Below the pieces are notes generated by a model that saw only the letters and a program-made list of their open reading frames with translations, did no database searches and was not told the origin of the DNA. A stretch of DNA of 64,000 nucleotides. Source: Odiellus spinosus (taxonomy: Eukaryota > Arthropoda > Arachnida > Opiliones > Phalangiidae). A program made the translations under genes and the position numbers. Positions 16,238 through 24,799 of the stretch are shown here, in pieces. The number at the start of each line of letters is the position of its first letter. Positions within the stretch are counted from its first letter, which is position 1. The DNA lies in contig CAWUCO010000193.1 in NCBI GenBank assembly GCA_963920705.1, positions 1 to 64,000 on the forward strand. The letters are read 5' to 3'.

Positions 16238-17218
16238 TTACTCTAACTTGTAAAGAATGGTTCGATCTTTCGTTATCAACATTTGGTTCTCAAACTCGCC
16301 GTAGACGATAACTGTGACGGCCGAGCTTAACGGGTTTTTAAATTTCATCGTTAAGCGTAAACTACCGTGTTTTTCCAAAGAAAAATGTTCACCACTAGCT
16401 CCCTCTTCAGCTGTTAAATCCAACGCCAGTAAACAATTGCCCTGGGGGTATTCCTCGTACGAGATATCATTACCTTTATTTTTACCGTAAAAATCTAAAG
16501 CCGTGAACAGGGATTGGTATTCGCGACAATAGCGTTTTTCAGCAAAATTTGGTTGAAAAGGTTGATCGGGATAATTTTTATTTTGGTTCTCGCGATGTAA
16601 CCCTGATCTAATACATTTAAATTTTACATCTACATTGTTTAAGAGGAATTTATTCATTTTACAAATATCCAGATGGAGTCTCCCTATCATTTCACATTCT
16701 TGAGATGGATCAACGCGCTCTTTTCTCAGTTTCATTCCTTGATTAGACGCGTCAAAAATATCCTCGGGTTTTATCTTGGTATCTTTGTAAAACATTTCCA
16801 AAGCTAATTGCGTCTCTTTGGCATCTTTCCCGTAATTTAACAATGTTTCGAAATAAGCGATATACGGAGCTAAATTATTAACGGTTTGTACTAGCGTATC
16901 ATTTAACATTGCTTCTATTTGAGAAAATAAAGCCCATAAAAGTAAATTCGCAGGTCCAACTGTGTCTACCGCCGCCGTCATATCTTCCCAAGCATTATTC
17001 GTCGTGTTTTTTTTTAATAATTTAACGTTAAGCTTTAATCTGGTTTTTGATAAATCGACATAGTGCTCCGGAGTACCGGGGACGAAAAATTCGATTGGTC
17101 CTCCATCCGTTATTGAATTGACGGGTTTTAATTCAATATCATTACTAGCCAAAATATTATAATTACGAACAGGTTTGACGAAAAAGTCGGCTTCAGACAT
17201 CATACCTTCAGACCCCAT
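16238..17218 (-). CDS. Major capsid protein (double jelly-roll), apparently internally deleted
   Basis: 326 residues from ATG 17218. Family blocks are clear: SITDGGPIEFFVPG (35-48), a VGPANLLLWALFSQ helix (87-100), ETLLNYGKDAKE (124-135) and EMIGRLHLDI (176-185) in the first jelly-roll half, and REYQSLF plus GNDISYEEYPQGN and a final VYGEFEN block in the last part. Between about residues 204 and 222 (nt 16555-16606) the first-half sequence jumps directly to the C-terminal block. Polinton capsid proteins are usually well over 450 residues, so most of the N-terminal half of the second jelly-roll seems missing, in frame. The frame itself is open. A TATAAATA box lies at 17269-17276. Such a protein would probably not form a normal trimer. 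The family call is firm; the deletion is inferred from recalled family length and block order. Confidence 0.88.
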   Translation of the reverse strand: MGSEGMMSEADFFVKPVRNYNILASNDIELKPVNSITDGGPIEFFVPGTPEHYVDLSKTRLKLNVKLLKKNTTNNAWEDMTAAVDTVGPANLLLWALFSQIEAMLNDTLVQTVNNLAPYIAYFETLLNYGKDAKETQLALEMFYKDTKIKPEDIFDASNQGMKLRKERVDPSQECEMIGRLHLDICKMNKFLLNNVDVKFKCIRSGLHRENQNKNYPDQPFQPNFAEKRYCREYQSLFTALDFYGKNKGNDISYEEYPQGNCLLALDLTAEEGASGEHFSLEKHGSLRLTMKFKNPLSSAVTVIVYGEFENQMLITKDRTILYKLE

Positions 17219-17268
17219 CTTGTCGCGTTAGATAACTACAACTAAAGCCGATGCCGGCAAGATCCGGC

Positions 17269-17276
17269 TATTTATA
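17269..17276 (-). promoter_or_regulatory. TATA box of the major capsid gene
   Basis: TATAAATA on the minus strand about 50 bp before the capsid ATG at 17218, in the 61-bp gap to the upstream core protein gene. It suggests separate late transcription of the capsid gene. Confidence 0.55.
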
Positions 17277-17279
17277 TCC

Positions 17280-17663
17280 CTAGGATAAAAAATCGGTTTT
17301 CTTTATTCGTTTTACTTTACGACCCTTTAGACTTTTTCTTTTACGTTTACCAGTGCCGTATTGCGAATTGAGAACTTTGTCACCAGCTGTGTGTAATAGA
17401 TTAGACCCAGCAATTTTAATATTCCTTTTTAAAGCTGATTTTGGATCTTGCCCCTCTGAAATATCACCTATCCAGCGACTTCCAACACCAATCGCTTCCC
17501 GACCTAAGGCCTTGGTCGCTGGCTTTATAATTGGGGTAATGAATCGAACTAGACTCTTAAAAATTGAACCTAACCCGTTACCGCGTTGAAAAACGGGACC
17601 TCGGAAGCCTCCTCCTCCAGCTTGCTGCAGGTAATAGTAATAATACCTATTTCGCGACGTCAT
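17280..17663 (-). CDS. Basic pX/pVI-like virion core protein
   Basis: 127 residues from ATG 17663, intact. It starts with a Tyr-rich run and a glycine patch (QQAGGGGFRGPVFQRG), then an amphipathic helix-like part (SIFKSLVRFITPIIKPA), an Ala/Gly/Ile middle, and a very basic C-terminus (TGKRKRKSLKGRKVKRIKK). This layout is that of the small adenovirus-type core or membrane-lytic proteins found in Polintons, usually substrates of the element's protease; GG sites such as those near residues 16-20 could be cleavage points. The inferred role is condensing DNA in the capsid or disrupting membranes on entry. It lies 6 bp after the penton gene stop and 61 bp before the capsid ATG. Confidence 0.75.
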   Translation of the reverse strand: MTSRNRYYYYYLQQAGGGGFRGPVFQRGNGLGSIFKSLVRFITPIIKPATKALGREAIGVGSRWIGDISEGQDPKSALKRNIKIAGSNLLHTAGDKVLNSQYGTGKRKRKSLKGRKVKRIKKTDFLS

Positions 17664-17669
17664 TTTTAT

Positions 17670-18932
17670 TTATCTTCGTCTAAAATGTAATGTGGTCACT
17701 GTTTTCCCGAGTTTGAAAGGAATTTTACTGCCCGAATCAGTGGCAATTTCTATATCAACCACGTTAAAATTCGGTGTTCTGACGGGGTAATAATTAATCG
17801 GGTTAAACGTTAACTCGTAGGGGGTATTATACTTGTTGTTCTCTGGTCTGGGTATTGTACGTAATAGACCTCCCCAAGCGTCACCTATAACCTGAGGGTA
17901 TATGAGACTGGTATAAACGAATAAACTCTGGACACCTCTATTTATATCAGCGATATGTTCACCATGGCTCTTGTGCGTTAACCCTTTCTCAAGTTGTTTG
18001 GTATCAAAACCCAGCATAAGACCTAAACCAGGATTGGATTTGGGAAAGCGAATGGTAAAACTGTCTCGCAAATTTTTTTGTTGATCCGTGAGAAGATAAT
18101 CGGGTTTTGCTTCATCAATTAACCCTAGACCACAAAGTAGCGTTACCGTCCCATTGTTATTTTGCTCAAAATCAAAATAAGGCCTCATTCTCGGGGGTAA
18201 ACACTCTTTCATTCCTTTTAACACCTTCTCTATAGTTTCGTACGTACCGTGTGGTAATTGATAAGTTTTAGTTTGATATAAAAGATTTTCGACTCGTTCG
18301 TTACCCGTTAATTTTATGGTCTTGTCTCTTTTGACCATCTGCCGAACGTAAAAAGGGGGATATTTGGAGGTGTCGAGTTTGATCCTGTTCTGGTCTAAAG
18401 CTCGTGTTCCAACAATGGTGGTCCCCGTTATCCATTTTTCACAATCCCGCGCTTCTAAACCTAATAATTCGCAATACATTCTGGGAAATTTAACGAAGGT
18501 TTCACCATTGGGATCTTTAAATTCAATAAGAAAACGTTCCTGACCGTTGACGATCCCGATTTGAAATTCTAACTTATCTTTTACTTGTTGTTGAGTAATA
18601 GACGCCTGCATCTGATTAATAATTTTATGATAAATACTTTCATTCGTATTTTTAATTATTGTACTTTTATCGTTTACGGTTCCCTGACCCGTTCCGTATT
18701 TTAAATCTAAATCAACCATTCTAACGACAAAAGTATCGAAGAAGTCGGTAATATTATCCCATTTCGAAGGCATACTAATGCCCGATAAACCGACTTCCCA
18801 ATGTCCTTCAGATAAATCAAATGACGTGGGTAATTGCGTCGTGTAACTGGTTTTTGTGTTTTTCGGGTATTGAGTCATGGAGGCGTTACTCGGGAGAGTC
18901 AAGTAGAACGAATCGTAGATGGGAGCGAGCAT
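17670..18932 (-). CDS. Minor capsid (penton-like) protein
   Basis: 420 residues from ATG 18932; the frame reaches two codons further only to a TTG. The N-terminal DSFYLTLPSNAS...FDLSEGHWEVGLSGISMP region is the hallmark of the single jelly-roll penton-type protein of Polintons, where a Ser/Asn-rich strand precedes a hydrophobic beta-strand. The C-terminal part has SLFVYTSLIYPQVIGD and GGLLRTIP, also typical of the family. Length fits. No stop or frameshift is visible, so this is one of the best preserved core genes. It would form pentamers at capsid vertices with the major capsid protein encoded downstream on the same strand. It follows the membrane protein gene at 18984 with a 51-bp gap. Confidence 0.88.
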   Translation of the reverse strand: MLAPIYDSFYLTLPSNASMTQYPKNTKTSYTTQLPTSFDLSEGHWEVGLSGISMPSKWDNITDFFDTFVVRMVDLDLKYGTGQGTVNDKSTIIKNTNESIYHKIINQMQASITQQQVKDKLEFQIGIVNGQERFLIEFKDPNGETFVKFPRMYCELLGLEARDCEKWITGTTIVGTRALDQNRIKLDTSKYPPFYVRQMVKRDKTIKLTGNERVENLLYQTKTYQLPHGTYETIEKVLKGMKECLPPRMRPYFDFEQNNNGTVTLLCGLGLIDEAKPDYLLTDQQKNLRDSFTIRFPKSNPGLGLMLGFDTKQLEKGLTHKSHGEHIADINRGVQSLFVYTSLIYPQVIGDAWGGLLRTIPRPENNKYNTPYELTFNPINYYPVRTPNFNVVDIEIATDSGSKIPFKLGKTVTTLHFRRR

Positions 18933-18983
18933 CGTCAAACAGAGTTGAAGGATAACAATGACGATGAAACAAGCTGGTCAGAC

Positions 18984-19313
18984 TTATTTATCCTTCCTTT
19001 TGAGAGGAATTAAGCCATCGCACCAGCGGCATATATGGTTTAAAGGTTTCAACTCGTAGATCTCCCAATAATACGGTAAAATAAAGATTAGCCCGAGAAT
19101 ATCGTACCATGGGGCCAGAACGAATCGGGAATTTCGAGTAATAATTGAACGAATAAGACCAATGGGGACCGTGATCGGAGTCATGAGGACTCTAAGCCAG
19201 TATTTACAATGGCGAAGAGTGTAAGAATCGTGAAAAAACCAACGCTTCCAGACACAGCATTGACATTTCTGTAATTGAACGCGAGCACTTTCCTTCGTTA
19301 CCCGTAAATCCAT
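18984..19313 (-). CDS. Small membrane protein with paired cysteines, rightmost gene
   Basis: 109 residues from ATG 19313, intact. Cysteine cluster CQCC near residues 17-20, then an RWFFHDSxxxR-type segment, two hydrophobic stretches (about residues 42-58 and 68-86), and a terminal CRWC followed by a lysine-rich tail. The same order of elements occurs in the plus-strand gene 13501-13884, suggesting paralogy. A TATATAAAA-type box lies at 19339-19346, about 26-34 bp before the ATG, which is short, so the leader must be very brief. Function unknown; possibly a virion membrane or assembly factor. It mirrors the membrane protein gene at the left end of the element. Confidence 0.6.
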   Translation of the reverse strand: MDLRVTKESARVQLQKCQCCVWKRWFFHDSYTLRHCKYWLRVLMTPITVPIGLIRSIITRNSRFVLAPWYDILGLIFILPYYWEIYELKPLNHICRWCDGLIPLKRKDK

Positions 19314-19338
19314 TTTAAGCTGACTTTAGGATCGAGTC

Positions 19339-19346
19339 TTTTATAT
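19339..19346 (-). promoter_or_regulatory. TATA box for the rightmost minus-strand gene
   Basis: ATATAAAA on the minus strand 26 bp before the ATG at 19313. This is the last promoter-like site before the right TIR and could drive the whole minus-strand structural block. Confidence 0.5.
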
Positions 19347-19466
19347 GATATCCTTCTACCCTAGTGAGTGAATGAGTCATTGGCCCCCCAGTCTTTTTGG
19401 CTACAGAATCCCCCTTTTATATCCGGAGTCATGCAGAAAAACAAAGGAGCAGGGAGGGAAAAAATA

Positions 19467-19848
19467 AAAAATAAAGGAGCAGGGACGGAAAAATAAAAAA
19501 TTGTGTCAGTCCTCCTTGAAAATGGGTTTTTCGACCGGGGGTTAGGCCAGGTCAGACTGGCGGGGTTAATTAGGCCAATTTATGGACGGATGAGGTCATT
19601 TGTTGACGGATGAGCTGTGACGGATGCGTTGTTTGTTGATTTTGGGGGCGGGGCTAATTAGGTAAATTTGTAGCCTTTAGGGCGGGGCTAATTATGCTAA
19701 TTTGTTGACGGATGACGTCATTTGTTGTTTTTAGGGGCGGGGATGATGCTAATTTGTTGATTTGATGACGTCATTTTTTGTTTTGGAGGGGGGGGGGTGG
19801 AAATATAAAAGTGTTTTCCCCCTTTTTGTTGTATAGGAATAAACTACT
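19467..19848 (-). repeat. Right terminal inverted repeat
   Basis: About 382 bp, inverse copy of 152-551 with small indels. It ends in GGAATAAACTACT. It keeps two perfect TGACGTCA palindromes (19713-19720 and 19766-19773) and GGGGCGGGG boxes. Just inside it, at 19442-19480, an extra partial copy of AAAGGAGCAGGGA suggests a short tandem duplication at the inner edge. Confidence 0.92.
19713..19773. promoter_or_regulatory. Paired TGACGTCA (CRE/bZIP-type) sites in the right TIR
   Basis: Two perfect octamers at 19713-19720 and 19766-19773, the same spacing as in the left TIR. They flank an AGGGGCGGGG GC-box. Confidence 0.45.
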
Positions 19849-19854
19849 CACGTA
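19849..19854. repeat. Target site duplication, right copy (CACGTA)
   Basis: Perfect match to 146-151, placed directly after the last base of the right TIR. Confidence 0.93.
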
Positions 19855-20089
19855 TTTCTGTGATAATAGACCTCTTTCACACGATCTCTTGGGTAGAGTA
19901 CTTGTATAACCCGAGACGATTGAACTTAAATCGCATTACCTAGAAATTTGGCTAATCTATTATATCTGTGTAAGAACATTACACAATAAAAACCTTGGGA
20001 ATAAATATCACTTGAGTTGGACTTCATATCATGGCAAGTTCTCAATTACACGTAAAAGTTAACGTTCTCAATCTCTACTTCATTTTTTA
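19855..20089. other. Right host flank, no feature seen
   Basis: Host sequence that was contiguous with 1-145 before insertion. No gene recognised. Confidence 0.4.
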
Positions 20090-20258
20090 ATATACTCGAG
20101 TTTTGCGACTAGAATGTGTTTTAGATCCAGAATTTAATAATTGGCAAACTACTTAATAACACCGTCATTACTACTATGTAATGACGTTGCTATTTAGTAG
20201 TTGGCCAATTATTAAAGTCTGGATCTATAGCACATAAAATCGCTGAACTCATGTATAC
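20090..20258. repeat. Hairpin MITE-like element
   Basis: Two inverted arms of about 80 bp meet at a short loop near 20174. GTCATTAC (20164-20171) pairs with GTAATGAC (20177-20184); further out TAATAATTGGC pairs with GCCAATTATTA, and AGATCCAGA with TCTGGATCT. Arms carry scattered mismatches. No coding potential. Confidence 0.75.
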
Positions 20259-20469
20259 TAAAAAATAAAGATTTAAAATGTTAAATAGGATAGGCGAAAC
20301 GAAAGTTGATGTTAGAGAGTTAAAGAACGGCCACACACTTCTGGTCTCTAAATTTTGTTCTTCTGCTTTAAAGAAGGGTTCCGCCTTCTATGCCCATTTT
20401 TTATCGATGCGATTGAATATTATAAAATTGAAGATTAGATTATGTAATCACTCGGGCTCGCCCGTCCCA

Positions 20470-20900
20470 CTTCTAACTTTCTAGGTACGGTTAGGTTAGT
20501 TTCTTTTTTAAATTAGTTTAACAAGTTAATCCTTATCTCGGGCTAACCCGTGCCTCATGTAATATGTTTGGTTAGGTTAGTTAATCCTTCGGGCTACCCC
20601 GTTCATCTGGTAATATTTAAGGTAAGGTTAGGTTAGTTAATCCCTGGAAGTAACCCATCCCTCCAACTATTTAATCCCTAGCTCGAACCAACCCGTCCCT
20701 CCTGTAATATTTTAGATAAGCTTAGGTTATTTAATCCCTAGAACCAGTTAATATCTCCAACTAGTTAATCCTTCTGGCTACGCCGTCAATCTGGTAATCT
20801 TTTAGGTTAGGTTAGTTAATCCGTCTAATAAGCCCATCCCTCAAACTAGTTAATCCCTAGCTCGGGCTTACCCGTTACTCTCGTAATATTTAGAGAACCC
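20470..20900. repeat. Degenerate tandem repeats with GGTTAGGTTAG cores
   Basis: Irregular repeats of about 60-130 bp combine GTAATATTT, GGTTAGGTTAGTTAATCC, CTCGGGCTAACCCGT and CCATCCCTCCAACTAGTTAATCC. The GGTTAGGTTAG cores resemble the insect telomere unit TTAGG, but the array is too degenerate and mixed to be a telomere. Confidence 0.6.
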
Positions 20901-21256
20901 GACAGAGTTAAACGTTAGGGGCTGATCATCATTTGTAAGGCAATTTTAATTTCATTAAAAAAATTGTACCTTTAGCCATTCAAAACAATCCATTTTCCCA
21001 TTGAAATAACATTAAAATCAACTCTTTCGGTGATATGTCCCTTGCATAGCAGAACTAAAAGAGCGATTATTTCTTACAGCTCAAATCAATTTTAAGTGGT
21101 ATAGCCAGGTTCGAAAGTGGGCCTTTTTCAAGATTCATTAATAAATATTTAGTCCAAGTATTTTAAAATATTTTTTTAAGTTAAGTTTGGTTTTTAGCTA
21201 GTTTCGGTCTTGGCCAATTTGTAATGTTATTCTTTGGGATTTGGTTTTTTGAAAGC
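20901..21256. other. Gene-free host sequence
   Basis: AT-rich, no gene or clear repeat recognised. Confidence 0.35.
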
Positions 21257-21692
21257 GTCTTACCTTTTAGATTTATTTTCTAATACTTCTATATATTTTA
21301 AAAACATGGATTTTACGTGTGGTATGAATTAAGTTTGAAGCTTTATTTTAAGACAAATTTCATAATTTTACACCACTTAGTTGGCCCACAATCTATTTAT
21401 AAGAACGGAGGAACCCATTATGGCGGAGAAATTGAGTTGGCAAAAACCTAAGCCTTATTTGACAAATTATGCTTAGGTTTTCTATAGCATTTTAAAATCA
21501 CACGCCGGAGTTCGCTTGATTTGGACGCTATGGGTATTGAACGATAATGACATAAATTCAACTCCTTCATATTTTTGCCGTTTTATAAATAAATTGTGGC
21601 CAAACTAATCGGTGTAAAATTATGAACTTAGTCTTAAAATGAAGCCTGAAAAATATCTGGAAGCATTGGAAAATAAATCTAAAAGGTAAGAC
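21257..21692. repeat. Inverted-repeat (MITE-like) element
   Basis: Outer arms GTCTTACCTTTTAGATTTAT (21257) and its inverse ending at 21692 enclose a second well-matched 63-bp pair (about 21340-21402 and 21583-21645, containing CATAATTTTACACC and its complement). The left arm has an extra ~40 bp. There is no ORF. It looks like a non-autonomous hairpin transposon. Confidence 0.7.
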
Positions 21693-21729
21693 TCAAAAAT
21701 TATAAATATCATAAGTTTCAATTTCTCCG

Positions 21730-22580
21730 CCTTAAAGGAAGACTATTAGCTGAAAATTTCACACTGAAATTAATTTTTACCCTGATTCCTTGTATTTAAA
21801 TATAACCTCCTGAATTTTTTCACAATTTTTAAAAAATTATTTCGGCTAGCATTCATTTTTTAAAACTTCGTTAGGCTTAGCTGTGGGAGCGGATTTTTAA
21901 ACTGTTGCCAAGAGGCCAATTAGAGCACTTCTAAAGAATATCTGAGAATAGTAAGCAACGGTAAGCCAGGTTTAACATTACCTATCACTACGCGTTAGGT
22001 ATTACACCATTGTTTATACTAGCCTAAACCAAAGGGTCCTTGATCACGCGCTTCGGCGGCGCTCGCGCTAATTTTCAAATCTCGTGTAAAATACAACTTC
22101 AAATTACGCGTGAGATTCAGACAAGGCTTAGGTTTTCAATGGGAAAATTGAATCCGACTCAATTTCCCCGCTTTAAAATTACCCACGTTTAAAAATAAAA
22201 AGAATGTGAACGAACTAACAGGTGACACATAATGAAATTGATCTCAAAATTAATGGATAAAGCTCGTCTTCGTAAAGATCAGATAAAACATAATATTTTT
22301 TGTCGCTAAAATGACTTAACCCTAATCTTCGGTGAAACGCTCGACTAGACTACAACACAATTATGTAAAAGCTCTTGAGAGTTGCCGTCTTTTTTACGTC
22401 CACTGATTGGTCTGTTGGCCACAGTGAGAAATTCAAACACATGATTACGATATAAAACTTTAAAAATCGTTTCTTATAGAATTTCTTCGCCAAAAATTAT
22501 GAAAAAAATCAGGGGGCATTTTTTCATGAGGAATCAGATAAAAATACTTCATTTCAGCTAATAGTATCCCTTTAAAAGTA
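21730..22580. repeat. Inverted-repeat element with ~90-bp arms
   Basis: 21730-21830 (AGGAAGACTATTAGCTGAAA to CACAATTTTT) is matched in inverse orientation by 22492-22580 (AAATTATGAAAAAAATCAGG to CAGCTAATAGTATCCCTTTA). The 660-bp interior contains no gene; it includes CTAAGCCTAAC-type motifs shared with the element at 21411-21480. Confidence 0.6.
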
Positions 22581-22609
22581 CTCTCTTTTTAAAAATGAGT
22601 GAAATTCCG

Positions 22610-23575
22610 AACGACTTGCCATTCCGATCGGCAATGGGGAAATAATTAACATAAAAATGATGAGAAAATTAATTTAATATGGTTTAAAGGAAATGGGGAA
22701 AATGAAAAGATTTCGCTGCGTCTAATGGAGGTATTAACATTAAAAAATGATGAAAAAATCATGTAAATTTGGTTTAAAGGGCAATGGGGGGAATTATCAA
22801 GTTTTCGCTAAGGCTGACGGAGGTATTAACATCAAAAATGATGAAACCAATTAATTTAAATTTGGTTTAAAGGGCAATCGGAAAAATGTAAAGATTTTGC
22901 TGTATCTGACGGAAATATTAACACCAAAATTGATGAAAAAACTAATTTAAATTTGCTTTAAAGGGCATTGGGAAAAATGTAACGATTTCGCTGTGGCTGA
23001 CGGAGGTATTTACTTCAAAAATGATGAAACCAATTTAAATTTGGTTTAAAGGGCAATGGGAAAAATGTAAATATTTTCCCGCGGCTGACGGAGGTATTAA
23101 CATCAAAAATGATGAAAAAAAATTAATTTAAATTTGGTTGAAAGGGCAATGAATAAAAATAGATTTCACTGCGGCAGACTGAGGTATTATTAACTTCAAA
23201 AATAATGAAAAAAATAATTTAAATTTGGTTTAAAGGACAAAAGGAAAAATGTAAAGATTTCGCTGCGGCTGACGAAGGTATTAATATCAAAAATTATGAA
23301 AAATGAATATAAATTTGTTTAAAGGGTAATGGAAAAAATAAAATTATTTTAATGCGGATGACAGAGTTATTAACATCAAAAGTGATAAATAAATTAATTT
23401 CAATTTGAATTAAAGGGCAATGGGAAAAGTATTAAGATTTTTACTGCGGCTGACGGAGGTATTCACATCAAAAATGACGAAAAAATTAATTTAAATTTGG
23501 TTTAACGACAATTGGAAAAATGTAAAGATTTCGCTGCATCAACTGCGGCTGCCAGAGATATAGACGAATTGGAAA
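22610..23575. repeat. ~90-bp tandem repeat array
   Basis: About ten diverged units with the order GGTTTAAAGGGCAATGGG, AAAAATGTAAAGATTTCGC, TGCGGCTGACGGAGGTATTA, ACATCAAAAATGATGAAAAA. GGTTTAAAGG cores recur at 22681, 22771, 22864 and 22954, giving a period near 90 bp. The last units were carried into the 648-bp duplication. Confidence 0.8.
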
Positions 23576-24376
23576 TTAAAGACGAACTTGCAGTGAAAGC
23601 GCGTCCTTTAGCTTCGCTCTTTACGCGCAGATCTGTTAAGAGATGTCGCTCTCGTAGTTCCCATTCTGATCCTATTCTGATTGGCTAAGCTATGACGAGA
23701 GAAGCAAACTGGGCGGTAACGCCTTCCCGCGGCTGACGGAGGTATTAACATCAAAAATGATGAAAAAAAATTAATTTAAATTTGGTTGAAAGGGCAATGA
23801 ATAAAAATAGATTTCACTGCGGCAGACTGAGGTATTATTAACTTCAAAAATAATGAAAAAAATAATTTAAATTTGGTTTAAAGGACAAAAGGAAAAATGT
23901 AAAGATTTCGCTGCGGCTGACGAAGGTATTATTATCAAAAATTATGAAAAATGAATATAAATTTGTTTAAAGGGTAATGGAAAAAATAAAATTATTTTAA
24001 TGCGGATGACAGAGTTATTAACATCAAAAGTGATAAATAAATTAATTTCAATTTGAATTAAAGGGCAATGGGAAAAGTATTAAGATTTTTACTGCGGCTG
24101 ACGGAGGTATTCACATCAAAAATGACGAAAAAATTAATTTAAATTTGGTTTAACGACAATTGGAAAAATGTAAAGATTTCGCTGCATCAACTGCGGCTGC
24201 CAGAGATATAGACGAATTGGAAATTAAAGACGAACTTGCAGTGAAAGCGCGTCCTTTAGCTTCGCTCTTTACGCGCAGATCTGTTAAGAGATGTCGCTCT
24301 CGTAGTTCCCATTCTGATCCTATTCTGATTGGCTAAGCTATGACGAGAGAAGCAAACTGGGCGGTAACGCCTTCCC
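23076..24376. repeat. Recent 648-bp tandem duplication
   Basis: Copy 1 (23076-23728) and copy 2 (23724-24376) have a constant offset of 648 bp and look almost identical. The one difference I could see is A at 23284 versus T at 23932. The copies overlap by TTCCC at the junction, a 5-bp microhomology. Each copy contains several ~90-bp units plus a GC-richer 150-bp piece (23590-23720 and 24238-24368). Confidence 0.9.
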
Positions 24377-24770
24377 CTCTTGCTTCGAGACTTGACGGGT
24401 TTCCCATTATACGAGGATAGGTACTAGAGCAGCGAGAGATTTGAGTGAAGCGGAGGCGCGCCATCTTTTGTTATATTTCATCATTATATTTGTACTCCTT
24501 TGGCCGTAGCCTATGAAAGTTAGTTTATGAGTATGGAAATTTCGAATTCGTCAATTAATATTTAAAAATGATGAAAAAATTGATTGAAATTTAGTTTAAA
24601 GGGCAATGGGGAAAATTTAAAGATTTCGCTGCATCAACTTGGTATTTTGGAATTTATATACAACTAAATATTTTACGATTTCTAAAGAAAAAGAATCACG
24701 ATATGGAAGAATGCGATGTTTATATTATTAATATATAACTGAATACTATTAAAGGGCAAGTCTGTTATAG
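24377..24770. other. Gene-free host sequence
   Basis: It contains one more partial ~90-bp repeat unit near 24560-24640 (GATGAAAAAATTGATTGAAA, TTTAAAGGGCAATGGGG). Nothing else is recognised. Confidence 0.4.
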
Positions 24771-24799
24771 AAGTTTACAATAAAATGTAAGACTGAAGG

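Larger units (their letters stand above)
152..19848. mobile_element. Polinton/Maverick-type integrated virus-like element, complete but degraded
   Basis: A 19.7-kb insertion bounded by a 6-bp target duplication and inverted terminal repeats starting AGTAGTTTATTCC. Inside are the diagnostic Polinton genes: family B DNA polymerase, FtsK/HerA-type packaging ATPase, adenain-like protease, RVE-type integrase, double jelly-roll capsid protein, penton-like minor capsid protein and small basic core proteins. Accessory genes, polB, ATPase and one core gene lie mainly on the plus strand in the left two thirds. Protease, integrase, capsid genes and a membrane protein form a minus-strand block (13896-19313). 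Genes are packed with 1-60 bp gaps or ATGA overlaps. Several core genes carry stops and frameshifts, so autonomous activity is unlikely for this copy, yet the intact target duplication and similar TIRs argue that the insertion is not ancient. Confidence 0.95.

Noticed and set aside
20278..20484. 68-codon plus-strand ORF next to a hairpin element
   Set aside because: Although it has an ATG, it has no domain and ends in the degenerate repeat region; length is within chance expectation.
20470..20900. Possible interstitial telomere
   Set aside because: GGTTAGGTTAG motifs are scattered among unrelated units and do not form a continuous (TTAGG)n tract.
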